The notes below the pieces were generated by a model. That model worked only from the letters and a program-made list of their open reading frames with translations, was not told the origin of the DNA and searched no databases. This document shows, piece after piece, positions 20,416 through 32,179 of a stretch of DNA of 64,000 bases; position 1 is the first letter of the stretch; each line of letters begins with the position of its first letter. This DNA comes from Cololabis saira (lineage: Eukaryota > Chordata > Actinopteri > Beloniformes > Belonidae). Both the position numbers and the translations under genes were made by a program. The stretch is from positions 124,001-188,000 of the forward strand of contig NC_084592.1 of the NCBI RefSeq assembly GCF_033807715.1. Reading direction: 5' to 3'.

Positions 20416-21835
20416 TCTTTGAGGGGATTTCAGAACCACTAACATACATCTGTAACTTGTCATTCCAAACCGGTAAATTTCCAAACAAAATGAAAATAGC
20501 TAAAGTTGTACTGCTGTATAAAACTGGGGATAGACACCACTTCACAAATTACATGCTTGTTTCTTTACTTCCGCAATTCCAAAAAATTTTGAAAAACTAT
20601 TCAATAACAGACTAGACAAATTCATAGATAAACATAAATGACTTTCTGACAGTCAGTACGGATTCAGATCAAACAGCTCAACATCACTGGCAATAATTTA
20701 ATCAATAGAGGAAATTACAAACGCAATAGACCACAAACAGTATGCAGTTGGAGTATTCATAGACCTTAAAAAAGCTTTTGACACAATCAATTATAACATA
20801 TTAATCAACAAACTGGAACGGTCTGGGATCAGGGGCGTAGTATTGTACTGGGTGAGAAGTTACTTACGAGACAGGAAACAATTTGTAAAGTTGGGAGAGT
20901 TTACGTCGTCATGCTTGGACATCGCTTGTGGTGTTCCCCAGGGGTCAGTACTGGGTCCGAAACTGTTTATCCTTTACATCAATGATATTTGGAAGGTATC
21001 AAAAATATTAGAATTAGTATTGTTTGCCGATGACACAAATATTTTTTTGTTCTGGGGGGATTTAAAGGGGCTACTGGATATGATCACTGCAGAAATGTGC
21101 AAATTAAGGAGGTGGTTTGGCAGAAATAAATTATCCTTAAACTTAAGTAAAACTAAAATCATGTTATTTGGTAATTGTAAAAGGGATAATCAAGTGCAGG
21201 TGCAAGTAGAAGGTGTGGATATTGAAAGAGTTCATGAAAATAAGTTTTTTGGTGTAATAATAGATGATAAAATGAAGTGGAAATCTCACTCAAAACATGT
21301 ACAAAACGAACTATCAAAAAGCATCTTAGTAATCAATAAGGAAAAACATATTCTGGACCACAAATCACTCCACATTCTCTATTGTTCACTGGTTTTGCCA
21401 TATTTAAATTACTGTGCAGAGGTTTGGGGCAATACTTCTAAATCTACACTACAATCACTATCAATGCTGCAAAAACGAGCCATAAGGATCATTCATAATG
21501 TCGGTTACAAGGATCACGCAAATTCACTCTTCTTAAAATCCAAAACATTAAAATTTACTGATCTGGTTCACTTTCAAACAGCACAAACTATGTACAAAGC
21601 AAAAAATAAACATGCTTCCTGGAAATATTCAAAAATAGTTTTTTAACAGAGATGGGGATTATAATTTGAGAGGGGAGAACAATTTAAAACATCTTTGTTT
21701 TGTTGCGCACAAAAGCTAAAGATATCTTACTATATTACGAAAACCAAAATTACAAAATTCAACAACTGGTCCACTTAATGATTCTTGTTGCTAAGTTTCA
21801 CATTCATAAGGCAAAATTCTCCAAATCCTGTCCAT
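20040..21835 (+). pseudogene. Jockey-superfamily LINE reverse transcriptase
   Basis: Plus-strand, low-GC non-LTR RT. Order: linker VNSFNNFFVSVGPNLAEK (about 20165), FPNKMKIAKVVLLYKTGDRH (20373-20615), a frameshifted block with FIDLKKAFDTINYNILINKL near 20755, then the long frame 20843-21646 with ACGVPQGSVLGPKLFILYIN and catalytic FADDTNIF, WFGRNKLSLNLSKTKIM, and a C-terminal domain RIIHNVGYKDHANSLFLKSK. A run of about 29 A residues (20385-20413) sits in the coding region. Frameshifts near 20600 and 20700 kill it. Clade within the CR1/L2/Rex1 group is not certain. The 3' UTR continues after an L1 insertion. Confidence 0.8.
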
Positions 21836-21848
21836 CCTAAATTCCCTT

Positions 21849-22660
21849 TTTTTTTAATTCAAGATCTTTTTATTAAAATTTTCACAAAGTAAAAAAGGTG
21901 AAATGCTGAATGTCCATTACAAATATTTTGAGTAGGCATGGGCATGTTAATCATAGCATACACCAGTGTACAAAATATAAAAAACAATTAAACAGTATGA
22001 AAAAATATAAAATAGTAACAAAAACAAACTACAGACCAAACTAATCCCTCCCATGTCACTGCCAGATTACTAATCACAATATGAGGTCATTCTAACATCA
22101 AAAGCCTGCACTAGGAATACAAAAGAAATATGAAGTATAGTTCACAGGGTCTGGAATGCTTCTAGAAAAGGTCCCCACACTTTCTGGAACTTATTTGATT
22201 GCTGAAGCGAGTATCTAATTTTCTCCAGTTTTAAGCAGGACATGATGTCTTCCAGCCATTGTACACGAGTAGGAGGGAAGGGATCCTTCCACCTGAACAG
22301 AATTGCCCGACGAGCCAAAAGGGAGGCAAAAGACAAAGTGTGCCCCTGTGCAGTGGTTAACTTCCTTCCTCCCTCCATGACCCCAAACAGGGCAGTCAGT
22401 GGGTTTGGTTCTAATCTGATTTTAAGCACCAGAGAGAGAGTATGAAAGACTTCCATCCAGTATTTGTTTAGACATGGGCAGGACCAGTACATGTGGATGA
22501 GAGAGGCTTCTGCTACTTTACATCTTACACAGTATGGACTAATATCTGGGTACATGGAGGATAACTTTGCCTTGGAAATATGAGCCCTGTGTACCACTTT
22601 AAACTGAATTAAGCAGTGACGTGCGCACAGGGAGGTTGTATTAACCAGTTTGAGTATGGA
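21849..22660 (-). pseudogene. 5'-truncated L1 LINE, ORF2 C terminus and 3' UTR
   Basis: Minus-strand frame 22142-22597 reads VHRAHISKAKLSSMYPDISP then YCVRCKVAEASLIHMYWSCP: the C-terminal cysteine region of fish L1 ORF2. A T run at 21847-21855 is the poly(A) tail in reverse. Flanking direct repeats CCTAAATTCCCTT (21836-21848) and CCTAAGTTCCCTT (22661-22673) are its target-site duplication with one mismatch. It is inserted in the 3' UTR of the jockey-group LINE. Confidence 0.85.
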
Positions 22661-22999
22661 CCTAAGTTCCCTTTAAAGTTAATTTCAAAATGTATTTTGA
22701 GACAATACAATTGATTAATAACAAGAAATGTAATACCACTGTCAACCTCATAAAAGAAATGTTTACTGATATCTGAATGTACTGCCTTCCTTTTATTATT
22801 TAGTGTAATTGTCACGAACTACTTGCACTTTATTGTAGTTTTTTTTGTGAAGAGAACAATTTTATATTTTTTGGACTATTATGATGCCTATGTATGTTTG
22901 TGTTTTATATTATTGAATGATGTCTGGCATTTATTTTAATGTTATTGTATTTTCTGGAATTGAAATAAAGTTTCATACAAAAAAGTAAAAAAAAAAAGT
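22661..22999 (+). repeat. 3' UTR and poly(A) end of jockey-group LINE
   Basis: A/T-rich continuation of the 20040-21835 LINE after the L1 insertion, closing with GAAATAAAGTTTCATAC and an A-rich tail. Contains the AATAAA signal at about 22964. Confidence 0.6.
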
Positions 23000-23029
23000 T
23001 TGTTTTTGCATGTTTTGTCACATAAACAC

Positions 23030-23037
23030 AGACTCAA

Positions 23038-23068
<31 letters not shown>
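23030..23068. repeat. (CATA)n/(CA)n microsatellite
   Basis: ACATACATACATACACACAC and onward CA repeats. Confidence 0.9.
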
Positions 23069-23369
23069 GTTTCTATGAGTTCATAGGCTTGTTGTAGTTC
23101 TGCCTGCGGAGCCTGGTTAAAAAAAAAAAAAGTACAAAGGCTTGAAATTTTGTGCTACTTGTGCTTAATTTATTTTTTATTCTGTTATTATTTTATTTAT
23201 TTTATTATTAAAGTACTTGAATTTACTTTAAGATTATTTTAATTTAAGCTATTCTTAATCTTTTATTAATTTTGATTTATTTTATTATTTTATTGATTGA
23301 ATTTGCCTGAAGATGATTATTTTGTACTTTTGTCTGTTTGAATGGTTGTGTTAAAAAAAGAAAATCAGA

Positions 23370-23515
23370 CGTTACTCAACATTTACTCAGTACTTGAGTA
23401 GTTTTTTCACCAAGTACTTTTTTACTTTTACTCAAGTAATTATTTGGATGACTATTTTTTACTTCTACTTGAGTCATATTATTCTGAAGTAACAGTACTT
23501 TTACTTGAGGGGGGG
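23370..23515. repeat. ACTTGAGTA-rich transposon end
   Basis: Dense direct and inverted copies of TACTTGAGTA/TACTCAAGTA with TTTTTACTTCTACTTGAGTC. This clustered layout is typical of one end of a fish hAT-type repeat. The other end is not seen; the preceding 23110-23370 is A/T-rich. Confidence 0.45.
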
Positions 23516-23640
23516 TAGTGTAGCGACCCTGATATGGGAGAGTTATAAAGTTGGGGAGATCAGCCTGAATTATCTCATCTCCTTATTCTGTCCTTATTCT
23601 AGTTGTTGGGGAATTAGCCCGGGAAGTGAGAGTTCTAGGC

Positions 23641-24383
23641 TGCGTCCGAAATCGCATACTTCCACCCTAATGAGTATGCAAAATGAGTATGTGAGATTTT
23701 TTAGTGCGTCCGAAACATTAGAACGTACTCAATAGTAGCCTATGTTCTATCCATACTCATTCTTGAGAAATTTATTAGTGTGGATTGATGGACACTAGCC
23801 GAGCAGAAACTTCCCACAATGCAATGCAGCTGCGTTTGGTTGCTAAGTGATACGTATATGTCATAACGAGGGCCGAAAAACATAACCTCCTATCTGCAAA
23901 ATTGTCTGACTGGTGTTTTTCACTTTAGATGACATCACAAGGTGGGCTGCACCTAATCAGCCTTTTTCTGTACGTTATTTCCACCCATATAGGTATCCTT
24001 AAAACAAAATAGCATTCTACAACAGTTTTTTGTGTTTTCCCAAAAAAGTGAAATTTTCAGATAGGAGGTTATGTTCTTCGGCCCTCGATAAGTATAATAA
24101 TATTATTATATAATATTAATATTATAATATTCGTATATAATAATATTATATAATGTCATCTTGTTTCGGCCAGAATAAACGGGAAAGAGCGTAGTGGTGC
24201 TGCTACTGCTGCTGTGACAGGTTACCATGGTAACAACTCCCTCCCCTACCTACGGCAGGAAGTGACGTGTGCGCTCTTAATATTACGTCCGAATTAATGC
24301 ATACTACTGATATTTACTCAAAAGTGTGCAGAACTTAAGTATACTTTTTAGTATATACTTTTTAGTATGGCATTTCGGACGCA
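23641..24383. mobile_element. MITE with TGCGTCCGAAAT inverted ends
   Basis: TGCGTCCGAAAT at 23641-23652 and ATTTCGGACGCA at 24372-24383, each followed by repeated AGTATG/CATACT motifs. Contains a nested MITE at 23867-24087 and an A/T dinucleotide-like tract at 24095-24160. No coding region. Confidence 0.7.
23867..24087. mobile_element. Nested MITE (CGAGGGCCGAA ends)
   Basis: About 30-bp inverted ends: left CGAGGGCCGAAAAACATAAC with CTCCTATCTG, right the reverse complement with one or two changes. It sits inside the 23641-24383 element. Confidence 0.7.
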
Positions 24384-24493
24384 CTGCTAGTCTGCTGTTG
24401 GCTCTTTGTTTTTGGCTATAACCCTGTTCCTAACCTTCCTGGCAATAAACTGGCTAGAAGAGCAGAGCCCGCCTCTTTCTGGTTTGTGAAGCG

Positions 24494-24973
24494 TTAAGGC
24501 TGAGTTATGGTTCTGCGTCAAAATGACGCCGACGCGTGGACGCATACCCTACGGCGTAGCCCACGCCGTCGCTGACGTGCACCTCCAAAAATTGTAACTA
24601 CGTGTCGAGGCGACGCGGACCACACGCAGGCCGAGAGGGCTGTGATTGGTTGCAACGCATTTCCGGTTTCCGGTTTGAAGCAGTCGTGAACTTTCAGCGC
24701 TCTTTTCTCTTTTCTTCGTGTATGTGTGATTTCTTTTTTGTTTTAGTTTTTTTGCACAATAGTTGTCCTTATCTCTTTCATTCACTGTAACCGTAAAAGT
24801 CGGATAAACCATTCAGGAAAAGAACGCACCCCCCTCCTAGCGGTCGCGGGGGGTACTGCACCGCGGAGAAATGGAGTGACGGAGCCTGAATTGTGGGTCT
24901 GCGTCAAATCGACGGCGTACCCTACGCCGTAGGCTCTGCGTTGGTGTAACGCGGAACCATAAATCAGCCTTTA
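24494..24973. mobile_element. Harbinger-like MITE, long copy C
   Basis: Starts TTAAGGCTGAGTTATGGTTC and ends GAACCATAAATCAGCCTTTA, same family as 14564-14710 and 16898-17042 but with about 300 bp of extra interior that may be the longer parent form. TTA-type target duplication. Confidence 0.65.
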
Positions 24974-24979
24974 CACGCA

Positions 24980-25365
24980 CACAGAGCTGTGACACTCTTG
25001 TGACGTCACAACCCGGTCTTAAGAGTCCAAGAAGAGATTTGGGGTCCTGCAGGCGTTTTGGTCCAGAACCAGAACCAGAACTGTGAAGAACGAAGCTGAG
25101 CGGAACTGGACGGAACCACCCTCAGAACAACCGGTTCGGTTCTTCAGCGAGTTAAAGCCGGCAGGGAACGGTCTGGATCTGTCGACTATCTGACTGGTTC
25201 CGAGACCAAACCAGTAGCAGAACAGCAATCAGAACCCCCAGAACACTGGAACCCAGTACCCACCTGGACGGAACCGAGCCAGAACACTGGAACCCAGTAG
25301 CCTACTCACCTGGACGGAACCGCCGAGGGTTTCTGCTCCTGACACCAGAGACGCTCCACTTCCGT
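24980..25365. other. GC-richer unique stretch, no gene recognised
   Basis: Contains a TGACGTCA site near 25000 and a duplicated block around CAGAACACTGGAACCCAGTA with CACCTGGACGGAACCG (25241-25282 and 25282-25322). The frames are short and match nothing I know. It may be a gene edge but no splice structure is convincing. Confidence 0.35.
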
Positions 25366-25369
25366 GTTG

Positions 25370-25678
25370 TCACGCTGTCAATTCCACCCGGAACACACAC
25401 ACATTCACGCTGTCACCTCCACCCGGAACACACACACACATTCACGCTGTCACCTCCACCCGGAACACACACACACATTCACGCTGTCACCTCCACACGG
25501 AACACACACACATTCACGCTGTCACCTCCACCCGGAACACACACACATTCGCGCTGTCACCTCCACCCGGAACACACACACATTCACACTGTCACCTCCA
25601 CACGGAACACACACACATTCACACTGTCATCTCCACACGGAACACACACACATTCACACTGTCACCTCCACACGGAAC
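25370..25678 (+). repeat. 35-bp minisatellite, first block
   Basis: About nine copies of a 35-37 bp unit: ACACGGAACACACACACATT plus CACACTGTCACCTCC. Broken by a hAT-like MITE and resumed at 26399. Confidence 0.9.
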
Positions 25679-26398
25679 TAGGCTCGCCACCCGTCCCTTG
25701 AAATACCGAATTGTTCCGTAATTGGGAATTAAAAGTTGTGTTCCGTATTGAACCAATACAGACACCTATTATGCTCTTATTTATTGATGTCATAATATAC
25801 AGGTGGAGGTCGGAAAATTTGAATATATTGCAAAACTTCATTCGTAGTAAATTCAACTAAAGGTGAAACAAATATTATTTCCCACTACATGCAAAGTGAG
25901 ATATTTCAAGCATTTATTTGTTATAATTTTGATGATTATGGCTCACAGTTTATGAAAACCCCAAATAAAAAATCTAAAAAAATTAGAATATTATATGAAA
26001 TCAATAAACAATTAAATCATCAAATGTATAACAAATAAAGGTTTAACATATATTGCTTTGCATGTAATGAGACTATGTAATATATTAGTTTCACCTTTTC
26101 AGTTGAAGTATTGAAATAAATTATCTTTTACACTATATACACCATACATACTTTTACACAAACATAGAATAGGAGGATATTTCAGTTTCTATATGATTGG
26201 CTGGCTGCACAGTCATGCAAGTTCAATGCTATTAAAGCACTTTAAACTTTAAATCAAAGCATTTTGTTTTTTTCGCATAAAATATATATACAGTATTTCT
26301 ATGCAGTTTAGAAGTTTTGGGGATGTCCCTTTTATTGGCGTCTTCGCTGCTGAAATCGGGGCGTCCCTTATTTCTATTTCTGAAAAGTGGCAACCCTA
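25679..26398 (-). mobile_element. hAT-like MITE (AGGGTTGCCACC), copy 2
   Basis: Same family as 15205-15890 but inverted. Ends TAGGCTCGCCACC and GTGGCAACCCTA. Flanked by identical 8-bp CACGGAAC at 25671-25678 and 26399-26406, the hAT-size duplication (also part of the minisatellite unit). 720 bp, no transposase. Confidence 0.75.
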
Positions 26399-28078
26399 CA
26401 CGGAACACACACACATTCACACTGTCACCTCCACACGGAACACACACACACATTCACACTGTCACCTCCACCCGGGAACACACACACACATTCACGCTGT
26501 CACCCAGGGGCGTCAATTGGGTAAGCCAAGGTACAGCAGCCGCCACACCTTGGCTTCAAGGGAAAATGTAAATGTTTGTTTTTTAAATACATTTATGGAA
26601 TTACTCTGTGTCTATTTGTATTGATTATTCTATTACTTAATACATATAGAATAACTACAAATGCAAATCAAATATTTCTGAAAAGTGGCAACCCTACACG
26701 GAACACACACACATTCACTCTGTCACCTCCACACGGAACACACACACACATTCACACTGTCATCTCCACACGGAACACACACACATTCACACTGTCACCT
26801 CCACACGGAACACACACACATTCACGCTGTCATCTCCACACGGAACACACACACATTCACACTGTCACCTCCACACGGAACACACACACATTCACGCCGT
26901 CATCTCCACACAGAACACACACACATTCACACTGTCACCTCCACACGGAACACACAGACATTCACACTGTCACCTCCACACGGAACACACACACATTCGC
27001 ACTGTCACCTCCACACGGAATACACACACATTCACTCTGTCACCTCCACACGGAACACACACACATTCACGCTGTCAGCTCCACACGGAACACACACACA
27101 CATTCACGCTGTCACCTCCACCCGGAACACACACACACATTCACGCTGTCACCCAGGGGCGTCAATTGGGTAAGCCAAGGTACAGCAGCCGCCACACCTT
27201 GGCTTCAAGGGAAAATGTAAATGTTTGTTTTTTAAATACATTTATGGAATTACTCTGTGTCTATTTGTATTGATTATTCTATTACTTAATACATATAGAA
27301 TAACTACAAATGCAAATCAAATATTTCTGAAAAGTGGCAACCCTACACGGAACACACACACATTCACACTGTCACCTCCACACGGAACACACACACACAT
27401 TCACACTGTCATCTCCACACGGAACACACACACACATTCACACTGTCACCTCCACACGGAACACACACACATTCACACTGTCATCTCCACACGGAACACA
27501 CACACATTCACACTGTCACCTCCACACGGAACACACACACATTCACACTGTCACCTCCACACGGAACACACACACATTCACACTGTCACCTCCACACGGA
27601 ACACACACACATTCACACTGTCATCTCCACACGGAACACACACACATTCACACTGTCACCTCCACACGGAACACACACACATTCACACTGTCACCTCCAC
27701 ATGGAACACACACACATTCACGCTGTCATCTCCACACGGAACACACACACATTCACACTGTCACCTCCACACGGAACACACACACATTCACACTGTCACC
27801 TCCACACGGAACACACACACATTCACGCTGTCAGCTCCACACGGAACACACACACACACATTCACGCTGTCACCTCCACCCGGAACACACACACACATTC
27901 ACGCTGTCACCCAGGGGCGTCAATTGGGTAAGCCAAGGTACAGCAGCCGCCACACCTTGGCTTCAAGGGAAAATGTAAATGTTTGTTTTTTAAATACATT
28001 TATGGAATTACTCTGTGTCTATTTGTATTGATTATTCTATTACTTAATACATATAGAATAACTACAAATGCAAATCAG
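26399..28078 (+). repeat. 35-bp minisatellite in a triplicated block
   Basis: Minisatellite units alternate with a 200-bp spacer that starts CCCAGGGGCGTCAATTGGGT, holds the hairpin AGCCAAGGT...ACCTTGGCT, and ends AAATGCAAATCAAATATTTC. Spacer copies begin near 26503, 27152 and 27910, so the block was copied in tandem about three times. The first two spacers end in the last 23 bases of the hAT-like MITE (GAAAAGTGGCAACCCTA). Long open frames of Thr/His repeats (214-268 codons) arise because the 35-bp unit has no stop in any forward frame; they are not proteins. Confidence 0.85.
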
Positions 28079-28109
28079 AACAACATGATCGATTTCACTA
28101 GTTATTATA

Positions 28110-28331
28110 CACTGCAAAAACTCAAAATCTTAACGAGGATATTTGTCTTATTTCTAGTTAAAATGTCTAATTTTTAGTAAAAAAAAATCTCATTACATTT
28201 AAGACAAGATTAAAAAACAACCATTTTCACCTGTTTCAAGTAGATTTTCACTTAAAATAAGTGGAAAAATCTGCCAGTGGAACAAGATTTTTTTGCTTGT
28301 AATGAGAAGATAAATCTTGCCCCACTGGCAG
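28110..28331 (+). mobile_element. Hairpin MITE, left half
   Basis: Left end CACTGCAAAAACTCAAAATC has a perfect 23-bp inverted match at 32341-32363. The body has internal inverted copies of AAATCTGCCAGTGG/CCACTGGCAG. Split by an insertion with 5-bp duplication GGCAG (28327-28331). A further fragment is at 46641-46785. Confidence 0.75.
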
Positions 28332-28523
28332 TGTAGCAACCCAAGATTTTGAAGGAACAGGCTTGGAGTGTTTCCAGACGGGTGTAGTTTATTGAACATT
28401 TGTGCATAGCACCAAAAATGTCGAACACCGTGAAAACTGTGACACAAAATGACACAGGCAAATTAGCCTACAACAGGCACACACTATAAACAACAACTGC
28501 ATATTAGCACTCACTCACTCATC

Positions 28524-29939
28524 TCACTCATCTTCTTCCGCTTGTCCTTTCCCGGGTCGCGGGGGCAGCAGCCTCAGCAGGGATGCCCAGACTTCCTTCA
28601 CCCCAGACACTTCCTCCAGCTTTTCCGGGGGGAGTCCGAGGCGTTCCCAGGCCAGCCGAGAGACATAGTCTCTCCAGCGTGTCCTGGGTCTTCCCCGGGG
28701 TCTCCTCCCGGTGGGACATGCCTGGAACACCTCCCTAGGGAGGCGTCCAGGAGGCATCCGGTACAGATGCCCAAGCCACCTCAGCTGACTCCTCTCAATG
28801 TGAAGGAGTAGCGGCTCGACTCCGAGCTCCTCCCGGGTGACCGAACTCCTCACCCTATCTCTAAGGGAGCGTCCAGCCACCCTGTGGAGGAAACTCATCT
28901 CGGCCGCTTGTATCCGCAATCTTGTCCTTTCGGTCACTACCCAAAGTTCATGACCATAGGTGAGGGTAGGTGCGTAGATTGACCGGTAAATCGAGAGCTT
29001 CGCCTTTGGACTCAGCTCCCTCTTCACCACGACGGTCCGGTACATCGACCGCATAACTGCGGACGCTGCACCGATCCACCTGTCAATCTCACGCTCCATC
29101 GTTCCCTCACTCGTGAACAAGATCCCGAGATACTTGAACTCCTCCACCTGAGGCAGGACTTCTCCACCCACCCGGAGAAGGCATGCCACCCTTTTCCGAT
29201 GGAGAACCATGGCCTCGGATTTGGAGGTGCTGATTCTCATCCCTGCTGCGTCGCACTCGGCCTCAAACCGCCCCAGTACATGCTGAAGGTCCCGGTCCGA
29301 TGAAGCCAACAGGACAACATCATCTGCAAAAAGCAGAGATGAAATCCTGTGGTTCCCAAACCGGATCCCCTCAGGCCCCTTGCTGCGCCTAGAAATCCTG
29401 TCCATAAAAATTTTGAATAGGACCGGTGACAAAGGGCAGCCCTGCCGGAGTCCAACATGCACCGGGAACAAGTCTGACTTACTGCCGGCAATGCGAACCA
29501 AACTCTTGCTTCGATCATACAGAGACCGGACAGCCCTTGATAGAGGGACCCGGACTCCATACTCACTCAGCACCCCCCACAGAATGGCACGAGGGACACG
29601 GTCAAATGCCTTCTCCAGATCCAAAAAACACATGTAGACTGGTTGGGCAAATTCCCATGAACCCTCGAGCACCCTGCAGAGGGTATAAAGCTGGTCCAGT
29701 GTTCCACGACCGGGACGAAAACCGCATTGTTCCTCCTGAATCCGAGGTTCGACTATCGGCCGTAATCTCCCTCTCCAGTACCCTTGCGTAGACTTTTCCG
29801 GGGAGGCTGAGAAGTGTGATCCCCCTATAGTTGGAACACACTCTCCGGTCCCCCTTTTTAAACAGAGGGACCACCACCCCGGTTTGCCACTCCAGCGGTA
29901 CTGTCCCCTTCCTCCATGCAATGTCGCAGAGTCAACCAA
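28524..29939 (-). pseudogene. Rex3 reverse transcriptase and C terminus
   Basis: 471-codon frame. RT motifs in order: EEQCGFRPGRGTLDQLYTL, CFLDLEKAFDRVPRAILW, GLRQGCPLSPVLFKIFMDRI, the catalytic SLLFADDVVLLASS, and EFKYLGILFTSEG. The downstream part holds LRWLGHLYRMPPGRLPREVF and RPRGRPRTRWRDYV, the Rex3 C-terminal signature. The first ~50 residues of the frame are out-of-frame sequence after a shift near 29880. It makes cDNA at the nicked target in intact copies. Confidence 0.85.
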
Positions 29940-30089
29940 GACAGCCCTACGACATCCAGAGACTTGAGGTACTCAGGGCGAATCTCATCCACCCCCGGTG
30001 CCCTGCCACTGAGGAGCTTACGAACTACCTCAGTGACCTCGGCTTGGGTGATGGATGAGCACGCCCCAGAGTCCCCACTCTCTGCTTCC

Positions 30090-30728
30090 TCAGTCGAAAG
30101 GCATGTCAGTCGGGTTGAGGAGATCCTCGAAGTATTCCTTCCACCGTCCGACAATATCCCCAGTCGAGGTCAACAGCTCCCCACCCACACCATAAACGGT
30201 GCCGGCAGAGTACTGCTTCCCCCTTCTGAGGCGCCGAACGGTCCTCCAGAATTTCCTCGAGGCCGACCGAAAGTCTTCCTCCATGGCCTCCCCGAACTCC
30301 TCCCAGACCCGAGTTTTTGCCTCCAGGACTGCCCGAGCCGCGGCTCGCTTGGCCTGCCGGTACCTATCTACTGCGTCAGGAGTCCCACCGGCCAACATAG
30401 CCCGGTAGGACTCCTTCTTCAGTCTGACGGCATCCTGTACTTCCGGTGTCCACCACCGGGTTCTAGGATTGCCGCCATGACAGGCACCGGAGACCTTGCG
30501 TCCACAAATTCGAACCGCCGCGTCGACAATGGAGGCAGAGAACATGGTCCACTCAGACTCAATGTCCCCCGCCTCCCCCGGGATCCAAGAGAAGCTCCCT
30601 CGGAGGTGGGAGTTGAAGATGTCCCTGACAGAGGGCTCAGCCAGACGTTCCCAACAGACCCTCACAATCCGTTTGGGTCTGCCCGATCTGTCCCAACTCC
30701 CCCTTCGCCAGCGCATCCAACTCACCAC
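30090..30728 (-). pseudogene. Rex3 linker between endonuclease and RT
   Basis: Frame with RKVSGACHGGNPRTRWWTPE and VRLKKESYRAMLAGGTPDAV, then FWRTVRRLRRGKQYSAGTVY and WKEYFEDLLNPTDMP, the conserved RTE linker. It is joined by frameshift to the frames on both sides. Confidence 0.75.
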
Positions 30729-30750
30729 CAGGTGGTGATCAGTTGACAGC

Positions 30751-31842
30751 TCAGCACCCTCTCTTCACCCGAGTGTCCAAGACATGCGGCCGAAGGTCAG
30801 ATGAAACGACAACAAAGTCGATCATTGACCTCCTGCCTAGGGTGTCCTGGTGCCACGTGCACTGATGGACACCCTTATGCTTGAACATGGTGTTCGTTAT
30901 GGACAAACTGCGACTAGCACAGAAGTTCAACAACAAAACACAGCTCGGGTTCAGATCGGGGAGGCCGTTCCTCCCAATCACGACTCTCCAGGTATCGCTG
31001 TCATTGCCCACGTGAGCGTTGAAGTCCCCCAGTAGAACAATGGAGTCCCCAGTTGGAGCACTATCAAGTATTCTTCCCAGGGACCCCAAGAAGGCCGGGT
31101 ACTCCGCACTGCTGTTCGGCCCGTAAGCACAAACAACAGTGAGAGACCTTTTCCCGACCCGAAGGCGCAGGGAAGCCCTCTGGTTCACCGGGGTGAACTC
31201 CAACACATGGCGACTGAGCTGGGGCGCTATAACCAAGCCCACACCAGCCCGCCGCCTCTCACCCTGGGCAACTCCAGAGTAGTGGAGGGTCCAGCCCCTT
31301 TCAAGGAGCTGGGTTCCAGAGCCCAAGCTATGTGTGGAGGTGAGCCCGACTATCTCTAGCCGGTATCTCTCAACCTCACGCACAAGCTCTGGCTCCTTCC
31401 CCCCCAGCGAGGTGACATTCCATGTCCCCACTGTGAGGGTTTTAGTCCGGGGATTGGGTCGTCGAGGCACCCCGTCACGACTGCTACCCAGCCCACAATG
31501 CACCGGCCTTTCATGGACCTTCCTGCGAGTGGTGGGCCTACAGGAAGGCGGGCCCACGTCGCTGTTTCGGGCTGAGCCCGGCCGGGTCCCACGGGCAAAG
31601 ACCCGGCCACCAGGCGCTCGCCAACGAGCCCCAACCCCAGTCCTGGCTCCAGGGCGGGGCCCCGGTGACGCCGATCCGGGCGACGTAACTGTCCTTGTTC
31701 TTGTATTATCCATGATTGGCTTTGCAATACAAAATGACAGAATATATGAAATACTATACAAATCAATACAGTATACAAATGAATCGTACCTCGCTCCGCT
31801 GATCAAGGGTGCTAAGGGGAATCCTTGGAAAGCTGCCACCAC
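30751..31842 (-). pseudogene. Rex3 endonuclease domain
   Basis: APE-type endonuclease that nicks target DNA for priming. Seen: [20 protein letters not shown] at the start, [32 protein letters not shown], then [13 protein letters not shown] (catalytic GDFN) and [17 protein letters not shown] (S/D-H region, here MIDFVV). The frame ends at 30751 in VKRG just before the linker, where a frameshift has occurred. Confidence 0.8.
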
Positions 31843-32179
31843 TACTGTTGCAAAAAACTAGTTAGCCATGAACTTTGCTGGCTACACAAACAAAAACAGT
31901 CTTCTTTTAAATTAAAATTGCTCTCTAAACGGCACAAAAAGGCACACGATAACACTGTTAACCAATAATGAGTGCGGTGAAACAAAATTAAACCCTCATT
32001 AACAGCGGAGAGAAGACGTTAAAGATAAATTCTTATGAGCTGTCTTTCTTGCTAATATCTTCTTCGAGGTCTCGTCTTTCTCTGAGCTTGACCTGAAACA
32101 CGCACGCAGGAGTTACAAGACACGAGAAATTTAAAGTGACAGTGCTCAATAAACACAACTCATGGCAACTTACAGGCAG

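Larger units (their letters stand above)
28498..31860 (-). mobile_element. Rex3 (RTE-clade) LINE, near full length
   Basis: A 3.3-kb minus-strand non-LTR element with endonuclease, linker, RT and C-terminal region in order, ending in short GAGT/GATGAG repeats at 28498-28540, the RTE style of 3' tail. The coding frame is broken in two places (about 30740 and 29940), so it is inactive but little decayed. Confidence 0.85.
28332..32174. mobile_element. Solo-LTR-like insertion carrying Rex3
   Basis: Begins TGTAGCAACCC, ends GGCAACTTACA (TG...CA), and is flanked by identical 5-bp GGCAG (28327-28331 and 32175-32179). Without the Rex3 inside it would be about 480 bp, a normal LTR size, and it holds CAATAAAC near 32150. 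No gag or pol of its own. Inference: a solo LTR later hit by Rex3. Confidence 0.55.

Noticed and set aside
25370..27920. Regular repeats resembling a CRISPR array
   Set aside because: Units are contiguous without unique spacers, in a fish genome with no cas genes; a minisatellite explains them.
26576..28031. Open frames of 214-268 codons rich in Thr-His
   Set aside because: They follow the 35-bp minisatellite in all three forward frames; period is not a multiple of three and there is no start context or domain.
29916..30746. 276-codon plus frame
   Set aside because: Antisense shadow of the Rex3 linker region.
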